From: Bradyrhizobium tropiciagri
Lineage (GTDB): Bacteria > Pseudomonadota > Alphaproteobacteria > Rhizobiales > Xanthobacteraceae
Direction of reading: 5' to 3'
Length of the DNA: 64,000 nucleotides
NCBI RefSeq assembly: GCF_018130505.1
Contig: NZ_JAFCKH010000006.1
Coordinates: forward strand, 248,001 to 312,000
The translations under genes and the position numbers were made by a program. The notes beneath the pieces were generated by a model that was given only the letters and a program-made list of their open reading frames with translations, was not told where the DNA came from and did no database searches. This document shows positions 1 to 8,095 of this stretch, piece after piece. How positions within the stretch are numbered: the stretch's first letter is position 1; each line of letters begins with the position of its first letter.

Positions 1-623
1 CGCTGCTCGAGATGGGCCATGAAGTAGCCCGTCATCTCGCGCACGCCGCTCATCATCTGGTCGTCATCCTTGATGCCGAGCTCGAGGATCTGGTGGATCC
101 ACTTGATGAAGAGGTCGCCGTCCTTCTCCGGAATCCCGAGCATGTGGGCGATGGCGCGGACCGGGATGTGCTTGGTGTAGCGCGCAGCGGCATCGCAGCC
201 GCCGTCGGCGATGAACTCGTCGATCAGCTCGTTGCAGATCGCGCGCACCCGCGGCTCCAGCCGCTTCATGGCATCGGGCGTGAACGGCGGCAGCAGCACC
301 TGCTTGGCGGGCTTGTGCTCCGGCGGGTCGGAGGTGATCGGCGGTGCGCGTGCGCTGATCTCGGGACGGATGTCGCGCACGATCACCCGGCGCGAGGAGA
401 AATGCTCGGTGTCGTAAGCGATCTCCTTCACCGCCTGATAGGTGGTCGGCATGTAGCAGCCGAGGAAGCGCTCGGTGTGCACCACCGGCGACGCCGCGCG
501 CAAGGTCTCCCAGATCGGGAACGGATCCTCGGTCCAGACCGGATCGGTATGGTCGAAATCATTGACCCAGTCGGTGACCGGGGGATGTTCGGGCAGATAG
601 CTTGCGGACGGGGAATCGGACAT
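1..623 (-). CDS. Cytochrome P450, N-terminal part (cut by window edge)
   Basis: The frame opens at ATG 623, preceded by a GAAGGAAA ribosome site, and runs off the left edge after about 207 codons. The product begins MSDSPSASYLPEHPPV. It contains the P450 C-helix region SDPPEHKPAKQVLLPPFTP (about residues 97-115), where class I bacterial P450s have DPPEHTRLR-like sequence. The haem-binding cysteine loop and I-helix lie outside the window, so catalytic integrity cannot be judged. The ferredoxin gene lies 63 bp upstream on the same strand, so the pair probably forms an operon in which the ferredoxin passes electrons to this P450 for a monooxygenation. The substrate is unknown; neighbouring acyl-CoA enzymes suggest a lipid- or terpenoid-like acid. 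Confidence 0.9.
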   Translation of the reverse strand, partial: MSDSPSASYLPEHPPVTDWVNDFDHTDPVWTEDPFPIWETLRAASPVVHTERFLGCYMPTTYQAVKEIAYDTEHFSSRRVIVRDIRPEISARAPPITSDPPEHKPAKQVLLPPFTPDAMKRLEPRVRAICNELIDEFIADGGCDAAARYTKHIPVRAIAHMLGIPEKDGDLFIKWIHQILELGIKDDDQMMSGVREMTGYFMAHLEQ

Positions 624-686
624 CGGCTCGTTTCCTTCTCGTTCGATCAAACGCGGGCCTGCGGCGCAGCCGCCGCGCGGCCGGTG

Positions 687-893
687 CTATTCCTCGGTGA
701 CCTCGATCGCGATCTCCGGGCAGTTGGTCTGCGCGAGCCACGCCTTGTCCTCGAGTCCGGCCGGCACCACGCCGTCGCCGGCCTCATGGGCGTTGCCGTA
801 CTCGTCGAGCTCGAACAGTTCGGGGGCGAGTGATTTGCAGCGGGCGTGACCCTGGCACTTGTCCTGGTCGACGCGGATTCTGAGCTTGGACAT
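687..893 (-). CDS. [3Fe-4S]-type ferredoxin, P450 partner
   Basis: A 68-residue acidic ferredoxin. I chose the ATG at 893 (MSKLRIRVDQ) because GAGGGAG sits just upstream; a longer in-frame start at 944 has no such support. Three cluster cysteines are visible, C13, C19 and C58, in the pattern CxxHxxC...CP (CQGHARC and NCPE). This is the known signature of [3Fe-4S] ferredoxins encoded next to bacterial P450s, with a histidine at the variable position. It probably carries one electron at a time from a reductase encoded elsewhere to the P450 just downstream. Regulation by the divergent TetR gene is inferred from the palindrome at 959-974. Confidence 0.9.
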   Translation of the reverse strand: MSKLRIRVDQDKCQGHARCKSLAPELFELDEYGNAHEAGDGVVPAGLEDKAWLAQTNCPEIAIEVTEE

Positions 894-958
894 GCAAGCG
901 CTCTCCCTCAGGCTCGCGCGCAACGAGGCGCGCCGGTTCCTCATTTCCCTAGCTTAGT

Positions 959-974
959 GCAAGTTCTGACTTGC
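959..974. promoter_or_regulatory. Perfect inverted repeat, candidate TetR operator
   Basis: GCAAGT-TCTG-ACTTGC, 6-bp perfect arms with a 4-nt centre, lies in the 260-bp region between the divergent ferredoxin/P450 and TetR genes, 66 bp upstream of the ferredoxin start. The position suits a TetR-family operator. That it binds the adjacent regulator is inference. Confidence 0.45.
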
Positions 975-1016
975 TTGGGCGGACCGCATCTCGGCCAGTC
1001 CGGTAAGTTATATCAT

Positions 1017-1047
1017 ATTACATTATCGCTTCGCTTGTCCGTCAAGC
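1017..1047 (-). promoter_or_regulatory. Candidate promoter with overlapping inverted repeat
   Basis: On the minus strand TTGACG (1045-1040) is followed after 17 bp by TGTAAT (1022-1017), a reasonable sigma-70-like pair pointing at the ferredoxin/P450 genes. The -35 is embedded in an inverted repeat, GCTTG-TCCGT-CAAGC (1033-1047). The surrounding 1005-1030 stretch is conspicuously AT-rich for this genome. The call rests on sequence pattern alone. Confidence 0.3.
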
Positions 1048-1153
1048 AAAAACTCAATCGTGTCGAAGGTGCGCGGAATTGGATGGACATTCAAACAAAT
1101 TCGGGTGATTGAATCGCGAGGCTTCGTAACGACGCCGACAGGGAGAATACTGC

Positions 1154-1792
1154 TTGCAGAAGGAGGTGAAGCGGCCGCGCGGGCGCCCGGTCGGATCGTC
1201 CGATCAAGGGCTGAAGCGCCAGGAGTTCGTGGTCGCGGTGATGAAGGCGATTGCCGAGCACGGCTACAAGGATGTCACCGTTGCGACGATCTGCGAGGCC
1301 GCCGGCTTTTCACGCGGCCTGATTGGACACTACTTCCCGGGCAAGGATGCGCTGCTGCTGCACGCCGTCGGCGAGGTGGCGAAGGATTTCGAGCAGGCCA
1401 CACGCGCTGCGGCCGAGGCGGCCGGTCCGGACCCGCTGGATCGCCTGCACGCCATCGTGACCGCGAGCTTCAGCGCGCCGGTGTTCACGCCGGAACGCGT
1501 GCTGGTATGGGTCGCGCTGGCCAGTACATCACATTGGTCGCCCGAGCTCGCCGACATCTACCGACAACTCTATCGGCCTTACCGCCGCGGGTTGGTGAAT
1601 TTGATGCGGCGCGCCGCCGACGCGCGCGGCGTGCGGATCAACGCCGACCGCCTGGCGATGACGCTCACCCAGCTCACCGAAGGAATGTGGGCCGGCTGGG
1701 CCGCGGATCCAAAGACCGTTTCCGCAGCCGAAGGCGAGGCGGCGTGTCATGACCTGCTCGACGCGTTCTTTGGCAAGCAGGGAGCACGGTGA
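1154..1792 (+). CDS. TetR family transcriptional regulator, BetI-like
   Basis: A 212-residue regulator. Its N-terminal TetR helix-turn-helix (about residues 20-70) includes VTVATICEAAGFSRGLIGHYF followed by KDALL; the C-terminal half, with WVALASTSHWSPELADIYR, resembles the ligand-binding domain of the BetI type. The start is a TTG at 1154 with AGGGAG about 8 nt upstream; no good ATG is available near the HTH. It is divergent from the ferredoxin/P450 genes and convergent with the acyl-CoA ligase. It probably represses the P450 operon, with release by a pathway substrate or CoA ester; the ligand is unknown. Confidence 0.85.
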   Translation: MQKEVKRPRGRPVGSSDQGLKRQEFVVAVMKAIAEHGYKDVTVATICEAAGFSRGLIGHYFPGKDALLLHAVGEVAKDFEQATRAAAEAAGPDPLDRLHAIVTASFSAPVFTPERVLVWVALASTSHWSPELADIYRQLYRPYRRGLVNLMRRAADARGVRINADRLAMTLTQLTEGMWAGWAADPKTVSAAEGEAACHDLLDAFFGKQGAR

Positions 1793-1820
1793 CGTCAGGC
1801 ACGATGTGCATCGCCTGACG
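1793..1820. terminator. Strong hairpin between convergent genes
   Basis: Immediately after the TetR stop codon an outer stem CGTCAGG/CCTGACG encloses an inner stem CGATG/CATCG with a 2-nt loop. It sits between convergent genes ending at 1792 and 1839, so it could terminate from both sides. There is no clear T-run. Confidence 0.5.
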
Positions 1821-1838
1821 CGAAGCCGATAGCGGCAC

Positions 1839-3452
1839 TCACTTGCGCTTCTTCAGCGCGCGCAGATCGATCGTTCCGACGATGGTCCGCGGATCCAGTC
1901 CGGATTCGAAGATCTGGGCCTTGTTGATCTTCTGGGTTGCCGTCACCGGCATGCGGTCCATGAACAGCATCCAGCCCGGGGCCTTGTAGTAGGCCAACTG
2001 CGTGTTGCAGAAATCCACGATGTCGTGGGCAAGCGCTCGGTCAGCCGTGCGGCCGGGCGTGGGAACGACGCAGGCAAAGATTTCTTCGCCGGCCTTTTCG
2101 TCCGGGACGGCGAGGATCGCGATCTGCGCGACGGCGGAATGCCTGCACAGCACGGTTTCCACTTCGGTGGCGGCGATGTTCTCGCCGGAGCGCCGGATCA
2201 TGTTCTTGCGGCGGTCGACGAAATAGATGATGCCGCCTTCGTCCTGGCGGACGACGTCGCCCGAATGCCACCAGCCGCCGTGCCAGCCGGCTTCGGTCGC
2301 CGCCTCGTCGTCGAGGTAGCCGGCGAAAAAGCCCTTCCGCGCATTGTCGCCGGCGAGGCGCACCACGAGCTCGCCTTCATTGCCTGACGGAACCTCGCGA
2401 CCTTGCTCGTCGATCACCTTTGCCTGCAGCGGCGGAACGGCCCGTCCGATCGCGCGGACGCCGATCGGCCGTGGCTCGTGATCGTTTGCGGTCCAGCGGC
2501 CGACCTCGGTCATGCCCCAGACCTCGAGATGGGGAATACCGAAGCGTTGTTCGAATTCGCGGTGAATGGCGGGCTCCATCCCGGCGCCGAAGCCGAACCG
2601 CACGGTGTGCGCGCGCTCGTCGGCCGATCGTTCCAGCGCGACCAGCGCCTGCGGCACGGCGCCGATGTAATGAACGATGGTTGCGCGGCTGCTCGACACC
2701 TCGTTCCACCAGCGCTTCGCCGAAAAATACTCGGGACGGATCACGCAGCCCCGCGACAGCAGCATCGGCATCAATGCGACGACGCCGGCGTGGACATGGA
2801 AGACCGGCATCGGGTTGAACAGCCGATCCACGCCCGGCTCGATCGAAAACCGGCCGCCGGCCTTGGCCAGCGTGAAGAACCATTCGCCGGCGGAGAGCCA
2901 GTAGTCATTCGTCACCAGGCAGCCCTTGGGGCGGCCGGTGGTACCGGACGTATAGAACACGCCGGCCTCCGTATTCCGATCCAGCGATCCCGATGCTGCC
3001 GGTCGTGACGGCGAGGGCAGACGTTCCGGCAAGTCCTCCGCGCTGATGACGACAAACCGGCCCGCCAGTTCGGCGGCGACGGCGGTCAATCGCTCGACAT
3101 GGTGGCGAAGCGCAACGGCCAGCACCGCGCCGCTATGGCGCATCTGGTAGAGCAGTTCGGCATGCCGATGGTCCGGGTTGACCGGCACGACGCTCGCGCC
3201 GACGGCGTTGAGTGCGAGCAGGTGCACGAAGTAATCCGGCCGGTTCTCGACCAGCAAGGCAACGCGGTGACCGAGCCCGTATCCCGCTTGCCTGTAGCGC
3301 TCGGCAAGCGGCGTAACCTGCCGCATGACCTCGTCGTAGGTCCATTCCAATCCATCAGGCGCGTAGGAGGTGCCGGCTGGCACGCAGATGAAGGCATTCT
3401 GCGGCGCCGCTGCCGTGCTCGCGCGAAATGCTTCGAAAATCGTCTCGGCCAC
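1839..3452 (-). CDS. AMP-dependent acyl-CoA synthetase/ligase
   Basis: An ANL-superfamily ligase of about 537 residues that activates a carboxylic acid to its acyl-adenylate and then to the CoA thioester. The nucleotide loop YTSGTTGRPKG (around residue 166), the A5 motif GMTE, the A7/A8 stretch GGWWHSGDVVR...VDRRKNMIRRSGENI and the C-terminal catalytic lysine in TATQKINK are all visible. I prefer the GTG start at 3452, which has AGAAGGA upstream; a TTG at 3500 would add 16 residues without a ribosome site. It resembles CaiC-like and acid-CoA ligases of catabolic clusters. Its position between the P450 regulator and an acid-binding protein suggests it primes the same substrate. Confidence 0.9.
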   Translation of the reverse strand: MAETIFEAFRASTAAAPQNAFICVPAGTSYAPDGLEWTYDEVMRQVTPLAERYRQAGYGLGHRVALLVENRPDYFVHLLALNAVGASVVPVNPDHRHAELLYQMRHSGAVLAVALRHHVERLTAVAAELAGRFVVISAEDLPERLPSPSRPAASGSLDRNTEAGVFYTSGTTGRPKGCLVTNDYWLSAGEWFFTLAKAGGRFSIEPGVDRLFNPMPVFHVHAGVVALMPMLLSRGCVIRPEYFSAKRWWNEVSSSRATIVHYIGAVPQALVALERSADERAHTVRFGFGAGMEPAIHREFEQRFGIPHLEVWGMTEVGRWTANDHEPRPIGVRAIGRAVPPLQAKVIDEQGREVPSGNEGELVVRLAGDNARKGFFAGYLDDEAATEAGWHGGWWHSGDVVRQDEGGIIYFVDRRKNMIRRSGENIAATEVETVLCRHSAVAQIAILAVPDEKAGEEIFACVVPTPGRTADRALAHDIVDFCNTQLAYYKAPGWMLFMDRMPVTATQKINKAQIFESGLDPRTIVGTIDLRALKKRK

Positions 3453-3645
3453 CGGTCGTCCTTCTCCCGCGTTTCCTTGCTCGCCGCTCCGGCCACTCAA
3501 GCCGGCCCGGATCGAGCCGCCGTCTTATCCATTCGATGGATCACGCATCGGCATGCGTGTCCCCCGTGCGGGCAGGCGCGTTGGTTGGCCCGGCTCCGCT
3601 TTGTTTCGGCGTCGAGATCGATCCTAAAGCGGCCTCGAAAGAAGG

Positions 3646-3662
3646 CAACAATATTTTTGTTG
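3646..3662. promoter_or_regulatory. Inverted repeat in divergent promoter region
   Basis: CAACAA-TATTT-TTGTTG, a perfect 6-bp inverted repeat in an AT-rich patch between the ligase (start 3452) and the binding protein (start 3732). It is a candidate operator or part of a promoter for the plus-strand genes; nothing identifies the binding protein. Confidence 0.35.
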
Positions 3663-3679
3663 AACGTCCGACAAATTAT

Positions 3680-3690
3680 GTCATCATGAC
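3680..3690. promoter_or_regulatory. Short palindrome GTCAT-C-ATGAC
   Basis: A perfect 5-bp inverted repeat 41 bp upstream of the binding-protein start, close to the CAACAA/TTGTTG repeat. With it, this makes the 3646-3690 segment the best place to look for control of the plus-strand operon. Confidence 0.25.
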
Positions 3691-3731
3691 CGTGGAAGGC
3701 CAATAATCAAACAAATGGCGGGGAGGTGCGG

Positions 3732-4937
3732 ATGCTTTGGAGATGGACGGGGGCGGCAGCGATTGCGCTGCTCATCGCGGGGCCAGTGGCCGCGCAGGCG
3801 GGCGAGGACACCCCGGTCAAGATCGGCGTGCTCGGCGACCAGTCGTCGGTCTATTCCGCGGCCGGCGGGCGCGGCAGCGTCGAGGCGGCGAAGCTCGCGG
3901 CCGAGGATGCCGGGCTCGTGCTCGGCAAGCCGGTCGAGATCGTCTCCGCGGATTTCCAGCTCAAGGTCGATGTCGGCGTCGCGATCGCCAGGAAGTGGTA
4001 CGACGATGAGAATGTCGACGCGATCATCGACGTGCCGTTCTCCGGCCTTGCGCTGGCGATCGCCGAGATGACCAAGACGAAGAAGAAGCTCGCGCTGTTC
4101 AACGCGGCGGCGAGCTCGGAGCTGACCGGCGCGAAATGCTCGCCCTATGTCGCGCAGTGGACCTACGACACCTATTCGCTGGGGCACGGGCCGACCAGCG
4201 GGCTGGTCAGCCGCGGTGACAGCTCCTGGTTCTTCCTGACCAACGACACGGTGTTCGGCGCGAGCCTCGAAGGCGACGCGGCGGCGGCGGTCAAGGCCGG
4301 CGGCGGAACGGTGATCGGCTCGGTACGCACGCCGACCGGCGCCACGGATTTCTCCTCGTTCCTGCTGCAGGCGCAGTCTTCCAAGGCCAAGGTGATCGGT
4401 CTCGTCGAAGCCGGTGCCGATCTCGCAACCGTTCTCAAGCAGGGCGAGGAGTTCGGTCTGAAGGCGCAGGGCCAGCGGTTTGCCGCGCTGATGGCCACGA
4501 TCGACGCCATCCACGGCGTCGGCCTGAAGGATTCCCAGGGCATCATCCTCGCCGAGGCGTTCTACTGGGACCAGAACGACGAGACGCGCGCATTCGCCAA
4601 GCGGTTCTATGAGCGGATGAAGGCGATGCCGACGCAGGTGCAGGCCGGCGCCTATAGCGTCGTCAACCATTACCTGAAGGCGGTCAAAGCGGTCGGCTCG
4701 AAGGATCCCGACAAGGTGATGGCCAAGATGCGCGAGCTGCCGATCAACGACTTCATGTCGCACAATGCAAAGCTGCGTGCCGACGGCCGCGTGCTGCGCG
4801 ACCTCTATCTGTTCGAGGTCAAGTCGCCGAAGGAATCCAAGGCAGCGTGGGACTATTACAAGCAGATTGCCGTGATCCCGGCGGACAAGGCGGTGCGGCC
4901 GCTCGACCAGGGCGGCTGCCCGCTGGCCAGTCAATGA
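3732..4937 (+). CDS. ABC transporter substrate-binding protein (branched-chain amino acid/acid type)
   Basis: A 401-residue periplasmic binding protein of the Peripla_BP_6 (LivJ-like) family. A Sec signal peptide is clear: WRWTGAAAIALLIAGPVAA, then mature protein from about residue 25 with VKIGVLGDQSSVY. The ATG at 3732 has GGAGG 5 nt upstream; a GTG two codons earlier is less well placed. No permease or ATPase genes accompany it. The acyl-CoA dehydrogenase starts 13 bp downstream, so the two are almost certainly cotranscribed. In related organisms such orphan binding proteins beside acid-degradation genes bind aromatic or fatty-type acids; the ligand here is not determinable. Confidence 0.88.
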   Translation: MLWRWTGAAAIALLIAGPVAAQAGEDTPVKIGVLGDQSSVYSAAGGRGSVEAAKLAAEDAGLVLGKPVEIVSADFQLKVDVGVAIARKWYDDENVDAIIDVPFSGLALAIAEMTKTKKKLALFNAAASSELTGAKCSPYVAQWTYDTYSLGHGPTSGLVSRGDSSWFFLTNDTVFGASLEGDAAAAVKAGGGTVIGSVRTPTGATDFSSFLLQAQSSKAKVIGLVEAGADLATVLKQGEEFGLKAQGQRFAALMATIDAIHGVGLKDSQGIILAEAFYWDQNDETRAFAKRFYERMKAMPTQVQAGAYSVVNHYLKAVKAVGSKDPDKVMAKMRELPINDFMSHNAKLRADGRVLRDLYLFEVKSPKESKAAWDYYKQIAVIPADKAVRPLDQGGCPLASQ

Positions 4938-4950
4938 TTGCGGAGCGAGC

Positions 4951-6096
4951 ATGACCGCGACGCGCGACACCGCCGAGCTTGATCTGTTCCGAGCCAATGT
5001 CCGCCGCTTCCTGGCGGATCAGGTCGTGCCGCATGCGGACGCATGGCGGACGCAGGGATATATCGACCGCGATCTGTGGCGCAGGGCCGGCGCGCTCGGC
5101 CTGCTCTGCGCCAGCGCGCCGGAACAGTATGGCGGCGGTGGCGGCAATTTCTGGCACGAGGCCGTCATCATCGAGGAGCTGGCGCGGATCGCGTTTCCAG
5201 ATTTCAGCATCCCGCTGCAGAATGTGATCCTGGCGCCGTATTTCGCGCAATACGGCACCGAAGAGCAGAAGCGCCGCTGGCTGCCGCGGATGGCGCGCGG
5301 CGATCTGGTCGCCGCGCTCGCGATGAGCGAGCCGGGCGCGGGATCGGACGTCCGGGCGATCAGGACCCATGCGCGCCGCGATGGCGACGACTATGTCGTC
5401 AACGGGCAGAAGACCTTCATCACCCATGGCCATACCGCCGATCTGATCTGTCTTGCGGTCAAGACCGACACCACCGAGGGCAACGGCGTACGCGGCTTCA
5501 GCCTGCTGGTCGTCGAGACCGAGACGACGGCTGGATTTCGGCGCGGCCGCCGGCTCGACAAGGTCGGGCTCAAGGCGCAGGACACCGCCGAACTGTTCTT
5601 CGACGATGCGCGCGTGCCGGCCGGCAACCTGCTCGGCGGCGTCGAGGGCCGCGGCTTCTATCAGTTGATGGAGCAGCTCGCCAAGGAGCGCATCAATATC
5701 GCGATGCAGGCGCTCGCGCTGAGCGAGGCCGCGCTCGCCGAAACCGTCGCCTATGTCAAGGAGCGCGAAGTGTTCGGCAAGCCGCTGATCGAATTCCAGA
5801 ACACGCGGATGGTGCTGGCCGAAGCCAAGACCGCGCTGTCGGTCACGCGCACCTTCGTCGAGAGCTGCATCGAGCGGCTGATCGCCGGGACGCTCGATGC
5901 CGAGACAGCCGCGATGGCGAAATGGTGGGCGACCGAAAAGCAGTGCGAGATCATCGACGACTGCATGCAGCTGCACGGCGGCTACGGCTACATGCTCGAT
6001 TATCCGATCGCGCGAATGTGGAGCGACGGGCGCATCCAGAAGATCTGGGGCGGCTCCAATGAAGTCATGAAGGAGCTGATTGCGCGGGCATTGTGA
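4951..6096 (+). CDS. Acyl-CoA dehydrogenase
   Basis: A 381-residue FAD-dependent acyl-CoA dehydrogenase with N-terminal helical, middle beta (AMSEPGAGSDVRAIRTHARR, about residues 126-145) and C-terminal helical domains (LHGGYGYMLDYPIARMWSD). It would introduce an alpha,beta double bond in an acyl-CoA. At the medium-chain-type catalytic position the sequence reads WGGS, so no Glu is present there; KERINIA (around residue 248) carries a Glu where isovaleryl-CoA-dehydrogenase-type enzymes have theirs. ATG 4951 follows GCGGAGCGAGC. It follows the binding protein by 13 bp and precedes the flavoprotein by 89 bp, as one likely transcription unit. Confidence 0.92.
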   Translation: MTATRDTAELDLFRANVRRFLADQVVPHADAWRTQGYIDRDLWRRAGALGLLCASAPEQYGGGGGNFWHEAVIIEELARIAFPDFSIPLQNVILAPYFAQYGTEEQKRRWLPRMARGDLVAALAMSEPGAGSDVRAIRTHARRDGDDYVVNGQKTFITHGHTADLICLAVKTDTTEGNGVRGFSLLVVETETTAGFRRGRRLDKVGLKAQDTAELFFDDARVPAGNLLGGVEGRGFYQLMEQLAKERINIAMQALALSEAALAETVAYVKEREVFGKPLIEFQNTRMVLAEAKTALSVTRTFVESCIERLIAGTLDAETAAMAKWWATEKQCEIIDDCMQLHGGYGYMLDYPIARMWSDGRIQKIWGGSNEVMKELIARAL

Positions 6097-6185
6097 TGCT
6101 GCGGGCAATGGCTCCCGAGTGGGTGAGAACGCAAGAGCGCTGGTCCGGATTCCGACTGGCGCGTCATTTGAAGACTGGGATGTAG

Positions 6186-7292
6186 ATGCAGAATCGTATC
6201 ACCGAGATGTTCGGGATCGAGGTGCCGATCTTCGGCTTCACGCACAAGCCGGAGGTCGCGATCGAGGTCACCAATGCCGGCGGCATGGGCGCGCTGGCGG
6301 CGAGCTATTATCAGCCGGACGAGCTCGAGCGCATCCTGACCGACATGGATCAGAAGACAAGCGGACGTCCCTACTGCATCGACGTGCTGTTCGCCAACAA
6401 GGTTGGGCAGGTCGTGCCGATGTCGGAGCGCCTCAAGGCGCTGCCGAAGGAGCATATCGACTTCGTCGACAAGCTGCTGGACGAGGCGGGCATTCCACCG
6501 CTGCCGCCGGAGGTCGAGGCGGAGATGCTGCGCGAGAAGCCGCCGGGCCATGGGCACACTGAAGAGGGCGTGCTCGAAGTGCTGGAGATCGTGGTCCGCC
6601 ATCCGCAGGCGAAGTTCGTGCTGAGCGCGATGGGTGCGCCGCCGGCCTATGTGGTCGACCGGCTGCACGGCCGCGGCATCAAGGTCGGTGCGATGGCCGG
6701 CAGCGCCGAGCATGCGCTCAAGCATGTCGAGGCGGGGGTCGACCTGATCGTGGCGCAGGGCAGCGAGGCGGGCGGGCACACCGGCACGATCTCCTCGATG
6801 GTGCTGTGGCCCGAGGTGGTCGACGCCGTCGCGCCGATCCCGGTGCTTGCGGCGGGAGGCGTCGGCAGCGGCCGGCACGTCGCTGCCGCCTTTGCGCTCG
6901 GCGCCGAGGGTGTCTGGTGCGGCACCATCTGGCTCGGCTCATCGCAGAGCGAGTTGTCGCCCGATATGCGCAAGAGATTCCTCGCGGCCCGCTCGCAGGA
7001 TGCGATTCAGCGCAAGTACGACACCGGCAAGCCGTTGCGCGGCCTGCGCAGCAAGTGGACCGACGCCTGGGACGCGCCCGGCGCGCCGCAACCGCTGCCG
7101 CTCGCCGCCCAGAAACTGCTCGTCGCCCCGGCGCTGAAGCGGCTCGAGCTGGCCAACGCGGTCGATTACATGGGCTACATGTCCGGGCAGGTTGTCGGCC
7201 GGATCAAGGAGGAACTGCCGATATGCGACATCATGGAGGGCATGAAGTCCGAGTGCCTCGCCGTGCTGAAAGCGCTCGGCGAGAAAGCCTAG
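6186..7292 (+). CDS. Nitronate monooxygenase-family FMN protein
   Basis: A 368-residue TIM-barrel FMN enzyme of the NMO/2-nitropropane-dioxygenase/FabK superfamily. Visible signatures are the N-terminal GIEVPIFGFTHKPEVAIEV, the catalytic-type motif QGSEAGGHTG (around residue 197) and the phosphate-binding AAGGVGSGRHVAAAFALGAEGVW. Members annotated as nitronate monooxygenase include catabolic FMN oxidoreductases of CoA thioesters (IpdC of actinobacterial steroid degradation). Because it follows an acyl-CoA dehydrogenase, a role on an acyl- or enoyl-CoA intermediate is more likely than nitroalkane detoxification. That is inference. A second member lies at 38281-39414. Confidence 0.85.
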   Translation: MQNRITEMFGIEVPIFGFTHKPEVAIEVTNAGGMGALAASYYQPDELERILTDMDQKTSGRPYCIDVLFANKVGQVVPMSERLKALPKEHIDFVDKLLDEAGIPPLPPEVEAEMLREKPPGHGHTEEGVLEVLEIVVRHPQAKFVLSAMGAPPAYVVDRLHGRGIKVGAMAGSAEHALKHVEAGVDLIVAQGSEAGGHTGTISSMVLWPEVVDAVAPIPVLAAGGVGSGRHVAAAFALGAEGVWCGTIWLGSSQSELSPDMRKRFLAARSQDAIQRKYDTGKPLRGLRSKWTDAWDAPGAPQPLPLAAQKLLVAPALKRLELANAVDYMGYMSGQVVGRIKEELPICDIMEGMKSECLAVLKALGEKA

Positions 7293-7392
7293 GGGCTTCA
7301 GGCGCGTCCCCCGCCAGTCCGCCTCTTTCGGCGTTGGCCCTGCAACTAATGGTTGATCCGTCCGGGCAAACTCGATTTGACGGTAAGTAGCT

Positions 7393-7415
7393 GATTTCGC
7401 TAAAATAGCGGTATC
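7393..7415. promoter_or_regulatory. 23-bp near-perfect palindrome, candidate TetR operator
   Basis: The core CGCTA-AAA-TAGCG (7398-7410) is flanked by outer matching triplets GAT...ATC, giving 8 of 10 paired positions. It ends 32 bp upstream of the ATG at 7448 and is probably the autoregulatory operator of the TetR gene that follows. Confidence 0.5.
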
Positions 7416-7447
7416 AACCTGCTGAGAGTCGAGCATCATTGGCCGCA

Positions 7448-8089
7448 ATGGGACAGATCATTCGTAAGCCGTTCAAGACCTATCACCATGGCGATCTTCG
7501 CGAGGCCCTGATTCAGGCCGCCTTGCAGGAGGTCGAACTCGGCGGGCCGGAGGCGATCAGCATCAAGGCGCTGGCCAAGCAGCTCGGCGTCTCGCAGCCG
7601 GCGCCGTACCGGCATTTCGCCGACCGCGACGCGCTGCTGCAGGCGGTGACCGCGGAAGCGTTCCGGCAGTTCAACGTGATGATGCGCGAGGTGATCGAGA
7701 CGCCCGGCAAGGGGTCGAAGCTGTCGCGCTTTGCCCAGGCGTCGCTTGCCTTCGGGTTGCAGCGCCACGGCATCTACCGCCTGATGTTCGCCTCGCGCAC
7801 CATGGCCTGCGCGCCGAAAGGCAGCGAGCTGCACACCGCGGCGATGGAAACGCTGGCGCTGCTGATCGAGTCGTTCGAGGCGCCGGCCGTCGGGCTGTTG
7901 CGCGAGCGGCAGGCCCTGAAGATCTGGGCCGGCCTGCACGGCATCGTGATGCTGGCCGAGCAGGGGCTGCTCACCGGCGAGGCCGGCCAGATCAGCATCG
8001 AGGAGCTGGCGGACGAGATCGTCGAGCAGACCAAGCTTGCGCTCAACGTCGCGCTGAAGGCGGCGGAGGAGGCCGAGGGTAAGGCGTAA
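7448..8089 (+). CDS. TetR family regulator with WHG-type C-terminal domain
   Basis: A 213-residue regulator. The N-terminal HTH reads YHHGDLREALIQAALQEVE, then ISIKALAKQLGVSQPAPYRHF with ADRDALLQAVTAEAF, typical of TetR proteins with the WHG C-terminal domain; the C-terminal half shows LMFASRTM...IWAGLHGIVMLAEQGLLTGE. I chose ATG 7448; an in-frame TTG three codons earlier is possible and neither has a strong ribosome site. It is transcribed towards the amidase, which ends 7 bp away on the opposite strand. Its targets probably include itself through the palindrome at 7393-7415. Confidence 0.85.
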   Translation: MGQIIRKPFKTYHHGDLREALIQAALQEVELGGPEAISIKALAKQLGVSQPAPYRHFADRDALLQAVTAEAFRQFNVMMREVIETPGKGSKLSRFAQASLAFGLQRHGIYRLMFASRTMACAPKGSELHTAAMETLALLIESFEAPAVGLLRERQALKIWAGLHGIVMLAEQGLLTGEAGQISIEELADEIVEQTKLALNVALKAAEEAEGKA

Positions 8090-8095
8090 GCCGCC

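Noticed and set aside
12-833. Plus-strand open frame across the P450 and ferredoxin genes
   Set aside because: Antisense to two genes with clear motifs; no domain recognised in its product.
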